A DNA stretch of 12,745 nucleotides from an uncultured Clostridia bacterium (lineage in GTDB: Bacteria; Bacillota_A; Clostridia; Oscillospirales; Acutalibacteraceae). Position 1 is the first letter of the stretch; each line of letters opens with the position of its first letter. Position numbers and translations under genes: made by a program. Shown here in pieces: positions 5,943-12,745 of the stretch. The notes below the pieces were generated by a model. That model worked only from the letters and a program-made list of their open reading frames with translations, searched no databases and was not told the origin of the DNA. The stretch is from the NCBI GenBank assembly GCA_944380625.1, contig CALWIE010000066.1, forward strand, positions 1 through 12,745. Direction: 5' to 3'.

Positions 5943-7312
5943 AGGGGCTTTCGCTGAAGAGCCGGCTGGTGCTGCTGTACACGGCCTCCATGGCCCTGGT
6001 GGTGTGCCTGATGCTGGCGCTGCTGTTTTCCGCGGGTTCCCGGGAGATCGTCCTGGGGGTGCAGGGCACCCTGGAGGAACGGGTGTCCGAGGCCATGGGC
6101 CAAGTGGAGTACCGCCAGGGCCGGCTGGAGTTCGACTCGGACCTGCTGGACCTGGAAAACGGGGTCTACCTTTCCGTGTACGAGCCGGGAAGCCCCTCCC
6201 TGCTGTACGGCAGGCTGCCCTATGGCTTCGACTACGACCTGGGCCTTTCCAGCGGGGAGCTGCGCTCGGTCACTGCGGGGGAGACCCGGTACTATGTGCT
6301 GGACCTGGCCTTTCTCGTGGAGGGCTACGGGGAGCTGGTGGTGCGGGGGGTGGCCTCCCTCTCCGATGCGGAGCGGGATTTCCGGTTTATGCTGCGGCTG
6401 GCCCTGATCCTGTTCCCGGCGCTGATCCTGCTGACGGCGGTGTGCGGGTATCTCCTCAGCCGCCGGGCCCTGAGGCCGGTGGCCCAGGTCACCCGGACCG
6501 TCCAGGACATCCGGCGGGAAAAGGACCTCTCCCGGCGGGTGCGGCTGGGGGAGGGCCGGGACGAGATCTACACCCTGGCCCAGACCTTCGACAGCCTTCT
6601 GGACGTGATTGAGGAGGGCGTCCGCCGGGAGAAGCAGTTTGCCAGCGATGTGGCCCACGAGCTGCGCACCCCCCTCTCGGTGGTGCAGCTGCGCTGCGAG
6701 GAGCTCCTCTCCCAAGAGGGCCTGCCCCAGGGCGCCCGCCAGGAGGCGGAGGCCATCGCCCAAAAGGCCGCCGCCATGGGGGAGATGGTCTCCCAGCTGC
6801 TGCTCCTCTCCCGGGCGGACCAGGGCCGGGCCCGGCTCTCCCTGGAGAGGCTGGACCTTTCGGAGCTGAGCCTCCTGGAGGCCGAGGAGTTCGGGGAGAT
6901 CGCCGGGGAGCGGGGCATCTCCCTCAAGGCGGACATCCGGCCCGGGGTGCAGGTCACCGGCGACCAGACCCTCCTTTTGCGGCTGTGGGGCAACCTGCTG
7001 CAAAACGCCGTGGCCTATGGCCGGGAAGGGGGGCACATCTGGATGGGCCTGGAGGAGTCGGCGGGCTGGGCGGTGCTGACAGTGCGGGACGACGGCACCG
7101 GCATCGCACCGGAAGACCTTCCCAAGATCTGGGACAGGTTCTTCCAGGCGGACCCCTCCCGCAGCGGGGACAGCAGCGGCCTGGGGCTCTCCATGGTCCA
7201 GTGGATCGCCCAGGCCCACGGGGGCTCCGCCTCCGCCGAAAGCCGCTTGGGGGAGGGCAGCCTCTTCACCGTGCGGCTCCCCCTTGGAGGGCCCGGGGGG
7301 AAACAGGCGTAA
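5939..7312 (+). CDS. Membrane sensor histidine kinase
   Basis: The product is a 457-residue kinase that should phosphorylate the regulator encoded just upstream. The ATG at 5939 overlaps the regulator stop (ATGA) and has AAGGAGGG (5925-5932) six bases before it. Longer in-frame extensions upstream lie inside the regulator gene and are not needed. Order of parts: TM1 (about 10-32), extracytoplasmic sensor region (33-150), TM2 (about 151-173), HAMP (174-226), and HisKA with phospho-acceptor H240 in VAHELRTP. The HATPase domain has an N box (N352, N356), DDGTGI (384-389), FF at 401-402 and GLGLS (414-418). The sensor region has no domain I can name; it contains a Tyr/Gly-rich strand section (76-137). 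Its signal is unknown. A link to the neighbouring PepSY protein is inferred from gene order only. Confidence 0.95.
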   Translation: MKGLSLKSRLVLLYTASMALVVCLMLALLFSAGSREIVLGVQGTLEERVSEAMGQVEYRQGRLEFDSDLLDLENGVYLSVYEPGSPSLLYGRLPYGFDYDLGLSSGELRSVTAGETRYYVLDLAFLVEGYGELVVRGVASLSDAERDFRFMLRLALILFPALILLTAVCGYLLSRRALRPVAQVTRTVQDIRREKDLSRRVRLGEGRDEIYTLAQTFDSLLDVIEEGVRREKQFASDVAHELRTPLSVVQLRCEELLSQEGLPQGARQEAEAIAQKAAAMGEMVSQLLLLSRADQGRARLSLERLDLSELSLLEAEEFGEIAGERGISLKADIRPGVQVTGDQTLLLRLWGNLLQNAVAYGREGGHIWMGLEESAGWAVLTVRDDGTGIAPEDLPKIWDRFFQADPSRSGDSSGLGLSMVQWIAQAHGGSASAESRLGEGSLFTVRLPLGGPGGKQA

Positions 7313-7345
7313 AAAAGGGCTGCCGCGGCAAGCGGCAGCCCTTTT
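7311..7345. terminator. Bidirectional terminator between kinase and MATE genes
   Basis: A 14-base-pair perfect stem is made of AAAA plus GGGCTGCCGC (7313-7326), paired with GCGGCAGCCC plus TTTT (7332-7345), around a five-base loop. It serves both convergent genes. Read on the minus strand the stem is followed by six Ts, so it should be stronger for the MATE transcript; on the plus strand it has four Ts. It begins at the kinase stop codon. Confidence 0.93.
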
Positions 7346-7364
7346 CGGCTGTTTTTTGGGGGGG

Positions 7365-8744
7365 TCAGCGCTCCTCGACGGTTTCCAGGTGTTTGATCTC
7401 CCGGTTGTAAAGCCGCAGGAAAAAGGCAAGGCTCACTGCCAGGGACACGCACTCGGCGATGGGGAAGGCCCACCACACGGCGCTCACCTGGCGGGTCACC
7501 TGGGCCAGAATCCAGGCGGCGGGCACCAGCACCGCCAGCTGGCGCATCAGGGAGACGATAAGGCTGTACACGCCCTTGCCCACAGCCTGGAACAGGGTGG
7601 AGCACACAATGCCCAGGGCCGCGAACAGGAAGCAGGTGCAGATGATCCGCAGGGCGGGGACGCCGATCTCCAAAAGCTCGGCGCTGGCGTTGAAGATGGA
7701 CAAAAGCCACTGGGGCGCCGCCAGGAAGACGATCATCCCGGCGGTCATGATGACCAGGGCGATGGCGCAGCCCAGGCGGAAGGCGGAGAGCATCCGCTTT
7801 TTGTTCCGGGCGCCGTAGTTATAGCCCAAAATGGGCAAAAGCCCCTGGTTTAAGCCGAAGACGGGCATGAACACAAAGGATTGCAGCTTAAAGTAGATGC
7901 CGAACACGGTGTAGGCGGCGGTGGAGAAGGAGGACAAAATGCCGTTTAAGGCCATGGTCATCACCGTGCCGATGGACTGCATGACAATGGAGGGCACCCC
8001 CACCGCGTAGATGTCCCGGATGGTTTTCCAGCTGGGCCGGAAGTGCCTAAAGGAGATGTGTACGGCGTGGTCCCGGAAGATGACCACCAGGGTGGCCACC
8101 ACCATGGCCAGGATCTGCCCCATCACCGTGGCGATGGCGGCCCCGGCCACCCCCATGGCGGGCAGGCCGAAGTAGCCGAAGATCAAAATGGGGTCCATGA
8201 TGATGTTGGTAATGGCGCCGATGAGCTGGAAAATCATGGGCCAGATCATGTTGCCCGTGGCCTGGAGGGTGCGCTCCAGGGTGATCTCCACGAACACCCC
8301 GAAGGAGAACACGCAGCAGATGGAGATGTAGCTGGCGCCCATCTCAATGATCTCCGGGTCTGTCTCGAACAGCCGGAAGAAAGGGGTGGAGAAAAAGGCC
8401 CCGTACAGGGCAAAGAGCAGCCAGGTGGCAAGGCCCAAGAGGATCCCGTGGGCGGCGGCGCTGTCCGCCTCCTTCTGGCGGCCCTGGCCCAGCCTGCGGG
8501 AGATGAGGCTGGTGACCCCCACCGCCGTGCCCACCGCGAAGGCGATGAGCAGGTTCTGGATGGGGAAGGCCAGGCTCACGGCGGAAAGTGCCTTCTCGCT
8601 GACCTGGGCCACAAAGTAGCTGTCCACAATGTTGTAAAGGGCCTGCACCAGCATGGAAAACATGGCGGGCAGGGACATGGAGAGGATCAGGGGCAGCATG
8701 GGGGCTGTGCCCATTTTGTTCTGTTTTACGGCTTGTTCTTCCAT
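7365..8744 (-). CDS. MATE-family multidrug/metabolite exporter
   Basis: This 459-residue integral membrane transporter exchanges a substrate for sodium or protons. It has about 12 hydrophobic helices in two six-helix halves. Family marks include a conserved Asp (D41) in the first helix, in YNIVDSYFVAQVS (38-50). Others are VGVTSLISRRLGQGR (75-89), LERTLQATGN (156-165) and NIIMDPILIFGYFG (180-193). The second half repeats the pattern with GLNQGLLPILGYNYGARN. Substrate cannot be read from sequence; drugs, dyes or metabolites are typical for the family. The ATG at 8744 has AGGAAG six bases upstream. In-frame codons further upstream cross the promoter and are excluded. It has its own promoter (8785-8813) and is divergent from secA, without an obvious regulator gene beside it. 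Confidence 0.95.
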   Translation of the reverse strand: MEEQAVKQNKMGTAPMLPLILSMSLPAMFSMLVQALYNIVDSYFVAQVSEKALSAVSLAFPIQNLLIAFAVGTAVGVTSLISRRLGQGRQKEADSAAAHGILLGLATWLLFALYGAFFSTPFFRLFETDPEIIEMGASYISICCVFSFGVFVEITLERTLQATGNMIWPMIFQLIGAITNIIMDPILIFGYFGLPAMGVAGAAIATVMGQILAMVVATLVVIFRDHAVHISFRHFRPSWKTIRDIYAVGVPSIVMQSIGTVMTMALNGILSSFSTAAYTVFGIYFKLQSFVFMPVFGLNQGLLPILGYNYGARNKKRMLSAFRLGCAIALVIMTAGMIVFLAAPQWLLSIFNASAELLEIGVPALRIICTCFLFAALGIVCSTLFQAVGKGVYSLIVSLMRQLAVLVPAAWILAQVTRQVSAVWWAFPIAECVSLAVSLAFFLRLYNREIKHLETVEER

Positions 8745-8784
8745 ATGGCACTTCCTATCTGAAAAAATCGTAAAAATACACGTT

Positions 8785-8813
8785 ATTATAACAAATTTCT
8801 GGGAAAATGAAAA
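8785..8813 (-). promoter_or_regulatory. Promoter of the MATE gene
   Basis: Read on the minus strand, TTTTCA (-35, 8813-8808) and a perfect TATAAT (-10, 8790-8785) are separated by 17 bases. Four of six -35 positions match consensus. The predicted start is about 35 bases before the ATG. Confidence 0.82.
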
Positions 8814-8864
8814 GGCCCGGGGCGGGGAAAACTCCGTAAAATTGTAAACAAACTGTGGCTTTCC

Positions 8865-8894
8865 TTGCAATGGGCCCGCGGGCCGTGCTATAAT
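8865..8894 (+). promoter_or_regulatory. Promoter of secA
   Basis: TTGCAA (-35, 8865-8870) and TATAAT (-10, 8889-8894) with TG at 8886-8887 are separated by 18 bases. This is a strong housekeeping-type promoter. The predicted start is near 8901, leaving a leader of about 77 bases before secA. Confidence 0.87.
8873..8884. promoter_or_regulatory. 12-base palindrome in the secA promoter spacer
   Basis: GGCCCGCGGGCC is a perfect inverted repeat lying wholly between the -35 and -10 elements of secA. A protein bound here would block RNA polymerase, so it is a candidate operator. Chance occurrence is possible in GC-rich DNA. Confidence 0.4.
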
Positions 8895-8909
8895 AAACCC
8901 GTGTATGCG

Positions 8910-8930
8910 CCGCCGGGGGTTTTCCGGCGG
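8910..8930 (+). other. secA leader hairpin 1
   Basis: CCGCCGG (8910-8916) and CCGGCGG (8924-8930) form a seven-base-pair stem with a seven-base loop near the 5' end of the predicted secA mRNA. A similar CCGCCGGG/CCCGGCGG hairpin precedes the gene that starts at 12713. Confidence 0.55.
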
Positions 8931-8943
8931 GAACCTGGAATGC

Positions 8944-8970
8944 AAAGGGACAGCCTCCCTTTCGGAAAGG
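8944..8970 (+). promoter_or_regulatory. secA: Alternative hairpins over the secA ribosome binding site
   Basis: Three segments compete. AAAGGGA (8944-8950) can pair fully with TCCCTTT (8956-8962). The inner part of the latter, CCTTT (8958-8962), can instead pair with AAAGG (8966-8970), which is the ribosome binding site seven bases before the secA ATG. The two pairings exclude each other, so the leader could switch between an open and a closed binding site. Pairing is seen in the sequence; regulation is inferred. Confidence 0.45.
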
Positions 8971-8977
8971 CAGAGTT

Positions 8978-11728
8978 ATGGCAAACCGTATCTTAACGAA
9001 ACTGTTCGGAAACTACAGCAAAAGAGAGCTCAAGCGCATCCAGCCCCTGGTGGACCAGGTGCTGGGGCTGGAGGACACATACAGGCAGATGAGCGATGAG
9101 GAGTTGAAGGCCCAGACCGGCACCCTCAAGAAGCGCTTGGAGGAGGGGCAGACCCTGGACGACATCCTCACCGAGGCCTTTGCCGCCTGCCGGGAGGCCA
9201 TGGACCGGGTGCTTTCCATCCGGCTGTTCCCGGTGCAGGTGCAGGGCGGCATCATCCTCCACCAGGGGCGCATCGCCGAGATGAAGACCGGCGAGGGCAA
9301 AACCTTCACCCTGGCCCTGCCCGCCTACTTAAACGCCCTGACGGGCAAAGGGGTGCACATTGTCACCGTCAACGAATACCTGGCCAAGTACCAGGGGGAG
9401 ATGATGGCCCGGGTCTTTAACTTTATGGGCCTTACCGTGGGCTTGGCCCTCAACGGCATGACCTCCCAGGAGAAAAAAGCCGCCTATGCCTGCGACATCA
9501 CCTACGGCACCAACAACGAGATGGGCTTTGACTACCTGCGGGACAACATGGTGACCTACAAGGAGCGCAAGGTCCAGCGGGGCCACGCCTACGCCATTGT
9601 GGACGAGGTGGACTCCATCCTCATCGACGAAGCCCGCACCCCCCTCATCATCTCCGGCCAGGGGGCCAAGGCCGATGACCTCTACGGCCGGGCCAACGCC
9701 TTCGCCCGGTCCCTAAAGCCCATCCGGGTCAAGGAGACCGACGAGAAAGAGGACAACGACGAGCTCTATAAGGACTACGACTACATCGTAAACGAAAAGC
9801 GGAAGACCTGCTCCCTGACCCGCCGGGGCGTGAAAAAGGCCGAGGAGTTCTTCGGCGTGGACAACCTGACCGACCCGGACAACATCAAGATCCAGCACCA
9901 TGTGAACCAGGCCATCAAGGCCTGGGGCATCATGCACCGGGACCAGGACTACGTGGTCAAGGACGGGGAAGTCATCATCGTGGACGAGTTCACCGGCCGG
10001 CTGATGTATGGCCGCCGCTACAACGAGGGCCTGCACCAGGCCATCGAGGCCAAAGAGGGGGTGGAGGTGGCCCGGGAGAGCAGGACCCTGGCCACCATCA
10101 CCTTCCAGAACTACTTCCGGCTTTACGACAAGCTCTCCGGCATGACGGGCACCGCCATGACCGAGGAGGAGGAGTTTTCTGAGATCTACAAGCTGGACGT
10201 GGTGGAGATCCCCACCAACCGGCCCATGATCCGGGAGGACTGCCCCGACGTGGTCTACAAGACCCAGCAGGCCAAGTTCAAGGCCGTCATCGATGACATT
10301 GTGGAGCACCACGAAAAGGGCCAGCCCGTGCTGGTGGGCACCATCACCATCGAAAAATCCGAGATGCTCTCCAAAATGCTCCGGGCCCGGGGCGTCAAGC
10401 ACGAGGTCCTAAACGCCAAGTTCCACGAGAAAGAGGCCCAGATTGTGGCCCAGGCCGGCCGCAAGGGGGCCGTGACCATCGCCACCAACATGGCCGGCCG
10501 CGGCACCGACATCCTCCTGGGGGGCAACGCGGAGTTTATAGCCAAGGCGGAAATGCGCAAGATGGGCTACAGCGAGGAGCTGCTGGTGGAGGCCACCGCC
10601 TACAGCCACACGGAAAACGAGGAGATCCTGGAGGCCCGCAAGACCTTTGGGGAGCTTAACAGGAAGTATAAAGAGGAGATCGCCCCCGAGGCGGAAGAGG
10701 TGCGGCGCCTGGGCGGCCTGTACATCATCGGCACCGAGCGCCACGAGTCCCGCCGGATCGACAACCAGCTGCGGGGCCGTTCCGGCCGCCAGGGCGACCC
10801 CGGCAAGAGCCGGTTCTACATCTCCCTGGAGGACGACCTGATGCGCCTGTTCGGCGGCGAACGGATCCAGAGCCTGATGGACCGGCTCAAGATTGACGAC
10901 GAGACCCCCATTGAGGCGGGGATGGTTTCGGGCTCCATCGAGAGCGCCCAGCGCAAGGTGGAGAGCCGCAACTTCGCCATCCGGAAGAACGTGCTCCAGT
11001 ACGACGAGGTGATGAACAGCCAGCGGCAGATCATCTACGGCCAGCGGGACCAGGTGCTAAACGGCGAGAACATGAAGGAACAGATCCAGAAGATGATCGC
11101 CGAGGCCATCGCCTCCAACGTGAAGAACTACCTGCCGGAGAACGTCCCCCACGAGGACTGGGACCTGATGGGCCTGCGGGACCACTACATGGGCTGGCTC
11201 ATCGGGGAGGAGGACCTGCGGTTCTCCCCTTCGGAGTTTGAGGACCTGGAGCCCGAGCACGTGGTCCGCGAGCTGCAAGAGCGGGCCGCGGCCCTCTATG
11301 AGAAAAAGGAACAGGAGTTTACGCCCCCCATCATGCGGGAGGTGGAACGGGTGGTGCTGCTGCGGAATGTGGACCAGGAGTGGATGGACCACATCGACGC
11401 CATGGAGCAGCTCCAGGACGGCATCCGCCTGCGGGCCTACGCCCAGCAGGACCCGGTGGTGGAGTACCGGCTGGAGGGCTTCGACATGTTCGACAGCATG
11501 ATCGCCGCCATCCGGGAGAACACCGCCAAGATGATCCTCACTGTGCGCCTGCGGAAAAAGGAGCCCCCCCAGCGGGAGCAGGTGGCCCGGGAGACCAAGG
11601 CCGGCACCGCCGGGGACGACACGGTGAAAAAGCAGCCTGTGAAGAAACAGAAAAAGCCCGGCCGCAACGATCCCTGCCCCTGCGGCAGCGGGCTGAAGTA
11701 CAAAAAGTGCTGCGGCCGCAACGAGTGA
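8978..11728 (+). CDS. secA: Preprotein translocase ATPase SecA
   Basis: SecA is the cytoplasmic motor that drives unfolded preproteins through SecYEG by ATP hydrolysis. The 916 residues are complete. Walker A is MKTGEGKT (102-109), and the DEAD-type motif is [16 protein letters not shown] (208-223). The preprotein-binding domain covers about 224-370, and NBD2 shows [10 protein letters not shown] (503-512) and [11 protein letters not shown] (599-609). A charged insertion in NBD2 (about 518-577), rich in Glu/Lys, matches the larger SecA type rather than the 841-residue B. subtilis one. The helical scaffold and wing domains follow. A basic, flexible linker leads to the C-terminal zinc motif [13 protein letters not shown] (C900, C902, C911, C912), which binds SecB or ribosomes in other bacteria. 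GGAAAGG (8964-8970) is seven bases before the ATG. A lipoprotein gene follows 20 bases later. Confidence 0.98.
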   Translation: MANRILTKLFGNYSKRELKRIQPLVDQVLGLEDTYRQMSDEELKAQTGTLKKRLEEGQTLDDILTEAFAACREAMDRVLSIRLFPVQVQGGIILHQGRIAEMKTGEGKTFTLALPAYLNALTGKGVHIVTVNEYLAKYQGEMMARVFNFMGLTVGLALNGMTSQEKKAAYACDITYGTNNEMGFDYLRDNMVTYKERKVQRGHAYAIVDEVDSILIDEARTPLIISGQGAKADDLYGRANAFARSLKPIRVKETDEKEDNDELYKDYDYIVNEKRKTCSLTRRGVKKAEEFFGVDNLTDPDNIKIQHHVNQAIKAWGIMHRDQDYVVKDGEVIIVDEFTGRLMYGRRYNEGLHQAIEAKEGVEVARESRTLATITFQNYFRLYDKLSGMTGTAMTEEEEFSEIYKLDVVEIPTNRPMIREDCPDVVYKTQQAKFKAVIDDIVEHHEKGQPVLVGTITIEKSEMLSKMLRARGVKHEVLNAKFHEKEAQIVAQAGRKGAVTIATNMAGRGTDILLGGNAEFIAKAEMRKMGYSEELLVEATAYSHTENEEILEARKTFGELNRKYKEEIAPEAEEVRRLGGLYIIGTERHESRRIDNQLRGRSGRQGDPGKSRFYISLEDDLMRLFGGERIQSLMDRLKIDDETPIEAGMVSGSIESAQRKVESRNFAIRKNVLQYDEVMNSQRQIIYGQRDQVLNGENMKEQIQKMIAEAIASNVKNYLPENVPHEDWDLMGLRDHYMGWLIGEEDLRFSPSEFEDLEPEHVVRELQERAAALYEKKEQEFTPPIMREVERVVLLRNVDQEWMDHIDAMEQLQDGIRLRAYAQQDPVVEYRLEGFDMFDSMIAAIRENTAKMILTVRLRKKEPPQREQVARETKAGTAGDDTVKKQPVKKQKKPGRNDPCPCGSGLKYKKCCGRNE

Positions 11729-11748
11729 GCAAAGAGAGGAAGATTGGG

Positions 11749-12552
11749 ATGAGAGGAAGAAAGCGGGCCGCCCTGGGGGCGGCAGCCCTGGGCCTGAGCC
11801 TTCTGCTGGGCGGGTGTACCCTGCCGGGCACGGGCTTTGCGGACTACGACGTCTCCGGGTACTTCCAGGCGCTGTTCAACAGCTGCTACAAGGGGGAAAA
11901 CGAGGACTACATGGCCGTGGCGGGCACCAACGCCGAAGGCGCCCGGCAGAACAACGCGACTACGGTGGAAAACGCCGCGGTGAACTTCTGCAACACCTAT
12001 GGCCTCACCCCCAGCGACGCCCAGCTGGACCAGCTGGAAGAGGTCATGCGCCAGGCCTTCCTCCAGGCCCGCTACACCGTAAAGGACGAGGAAAAGGTGG
12101 AAGAGGGCTACTACCTGGAGGTGGAGATCGTTCCCATTGTGAACTTCAGCGGCCTGGAGGACCAGGTGGCCCAGCTGCGCAGCGAGGCGGAGTACGAGGC
12201 CACCCAGGCCAACTCGGGCCGCCCGGACGGCGGGGACGACCCCTACGATGAGGACGACCCTTACGGCGAGGATGGCCTCTACGGCGAGGACGGCCTCTAC
12301 GGCGAAGACGACCCCTACGGCGAGGACGACTCCTACGATGAGGACGATTCCTACGGCCAGGAGGAGGACCGGGAGCACGTGTCCGCCAACACCCTGTTTG
12401 TGGACAAGGTGGTGGCCTACTGCCAGGAGCAGCTGGAAAACATCCAGCACAGCGGCACCCCGGTGACCATCTCCCTGGACATCCGCCAGACCGGCGAAGG
12501 GGAGCTGCAGCTGGACACCATCGACCGGACGGTGCTCCCGTTCCACAGCTGA
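11749..12552 (+). CDS. Lipoprotein with acidic hexapeptide repeat
   Basis: The product is a 267-residue secreted lipoprotein of unknown function. A basic start (MRGRKR) and hydrophobic stretch lead to the lipobox LGGC, with C23 as the lipid-attachment site. The first half (about 30-140) has a helical, Tyr/Asn-rich pattern (YFQALFNSCYKGENEDYMAV) and ends in a strand, YYLEVEIVPIVNF (121-133). This resembles the surface-lipoprotein domains often annotated as DUF5105 in clostridia, but I am not certain. Residues 164-205 are seven acidic hexapeptides. The last part (about 209-267) looks like the second half of the same domain (TLFVDKVVAYCQEQL, TPVTISLDIRQ), so the repeat seems to sit in a surface loop. 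The ATG at 11749 has AGAGGA (11735-11740) eight bases upstream. It probably shares the secA transcript and ends before a terminator. Confidence 0.88.
   Translation: MRGRKRAALGAAALGLSLLLGGCTLPGTGFADYDVSGYFQALFNSCYKGENEDYMAVAGTNAEGARQNNATTVENAAVNFCNTYGLTPSDAQLDQLEEVMRQAFLQARYTVKDEEKVEEGYYLEVEIVPIVNFSGLEDQVAQLRSEAEYEATQANSGRPDGGDDPYDEDDPYGEDGLYGEDGLYGEDDPYGEDDSYDEDDSYGQEEDREHVSANTLFVDKVVAYCQEQLENIQHSGTPVTISLDIRQTGEGELQLDTIDRTVLPFHS
12238..12363 (+). repeat. 18-base minisatellite, seven units, in the lipoprotein gene
   Basis: Seven tandem 18-base units encode D-P-Y-D-E-D, D-P-Y-G-E-D, G-L-Y-G-E-D twice, D-P-Y-G-E-D, D-S-Y-D-E-D and D-S-Y-G-Q-E. Units differ by a few bases. Gain or loss of units keeps the frame, so copy number may vary between strains. 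Confidence 0.93.
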
Positions 12553-12563
12553 AGGAGGGAAGA

Positions 12564-12592
12564 AAACGGGGCGGACTGGGTCCGCCCTGTTT
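12564..12592 (+). terminator. Probable terminator after the lipoprotein gene
   Basis: ACGGGGCGGAC (12566-12576) pairs with GTCCGCCCTGT (12580-12590), with one G-U pair and a three-base loop. AA/TT extends the stem at the base. The T-run is short (GTTTC), so termination may be incomplete. It starts 11 bases after the stop. Confidence 0.65.
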
Positions 12593-12596
12593 CATA

Positions 12597-12712
12597 GGCG
12601 GGGCCCGCCGGGTAGGCGCACATGTTTTCCCGGTTTCCCGCCACACTATCTCACGGGGGGTTCCCCCGCAAAACCAGCCGCCGGGTTCCCGGCGGGAAAG
12701 GGGATTTTTCAA
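12597..12712 (+). other. GC-rich leader with three short inverted repeats
   Basis: Three GC-rich inverted repeats occur before the last gene. They are GGCGGG/CCCGCC (12597-12609), CGGGGG/CCCCCG with a three-base loop (12654-12668) and CCGCCGGG/CCCGGCGG with a two-base loop (12678-12695). The final one lies just before the ribosome binding site and resembles secA leader hairpin 1. I see no convincing -10/-35 pair here. Confidence 0.45.
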
Positions 12713-12745
12713 ATGGAAGAAGAAAAGAAGCTTTGCGTCAACGCC
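12713..12745 (+). CDS. Start of an unidentified gene, cut by the window edge
   Basis: The ATG at 12713 opens a frame reading MEEEKKLCVNA to the last base. AAAGGGGA lies about eight bases upstream, a plausible ribosome binding site. Eleven codons are too few to name a family. The position downstream of secA and the lipoprotein gene does not decide it. Confidence 0.6.
   Translation, partial: MEEEKKLCVNA

Noticed and set aside
5915..7429. 504-codon minus-strand ORF opposite the kinase
   Set aside because: Antisense shadow of the kinase gene with GC-driven Pro/Gln/Gly composition. It also crosses the bidirectional terminator.
8745..8945. 67-residue N-terminal extension of the MATE protein
   Set aside because: This stretch contains the promoters of both divergent genes, and a good ribosome binding site lies just before the ATG at 8744.
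8905..9099. 64-codon ORF beginning in the secA leader, considered as a SecM-like arrest peptide
   Set aside because: It would start almost at the transcript 5' end without a ribosome binding site, runs 120 bases into secA in another frame, and shows no signal peptide or arrest-like motif.
12238..12363. Regularly spaced repeat considered as a CRISPR array
   Set aside because: Units are contiguous, 18 bases long, in frame and coding, with no spacers.
11437..12546. 369-codon minus-strand ORF opposite the secA end and the lipoprotein gene
   Set aside because: Its low-complexity Val/Ala stretches are the mirror of the acidic repeat on the plus strand; no start signal or family match.

Overview
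The window looks like a chromosomal segment of a GC-rich, low-oxygen Firmicute, most plausibly an Oscillospiraceae/Ruminococcaceae-type gut clostridium. The evidence is family-level: clostridial-style separate SecD and SecF, a SecA ending in the CPCGSG..KKCC zinc motif, a PepSY protein linked to an OmpR-type two-component system, strong AGGAGG-type ribosome binding sites and strong GC bias at third codon positions. I see no transposase, integrase, tRNA, rRNA or CRISPR array. Composition is even throughout, so this reads as core genome rather than an island.

Layout from left to right. secD and secF overlap by 8 bases and end at a strong terminator (about 2387-2430). A short unrecognised gene for an 81-residue protein (2489-2734) sits alone between that terminator and another (2755-2788). 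An extended -10 promoter then drives a metallo-beta-lactamase-fold hydrolase (2907-3539). This gene runs tail to tail, with overlapping stop codons, into a minus-strand N-acetylmuramoyl-L-alanine amidase (3536-4108). Divergent from the amidase is a three-gene signalling block. It holds a membrane-anchored protein with three PepSY repeats (4269-5207), an internal terminator-like hairpin, an OmpR-family response regulator (5265-5942) and its histidine kinase (5939-7312). A bidirectional terminator separates the kinase from a minus-strand MATE exporter (7365-8744). The MATE gene and secA (8978-11728) are divergent, each with a good promoter. secA is followed 20 bases later by a lipoprotein with an acidic hexapeptide repeat (11749-12552), then a terminator. 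The first 11 codons of another gene reach the window edge.

Functionally, most genes concern the cell envelope. SecA pushes preproteins through the SecYEG channel, and SecDF helps pull them out on the far side. The lipoprotein and the PepSY protein depend on export, and the amidase family cuts peptidoglycan. The kinase and regulator probably sense an envelope condition, with the PepSY protein as a candidate extracytoplasmic partner.

The observations most worth a second look are these: a SecF with Ala at the position of the proton-relay Asp of the family; a secA leader with two mutually exclusive hairpins, one covering the ribosome binding site; a 12-base palindrome inside the secA promoter spacer; a pair of TTTAAT repeats 11 bases apart upstream of the PepSY gene; the acidic 18-base minisatellite in the lipoprotein gene; and the orphan 81-residue protein. 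I did not find a clearly new multi-gene system.
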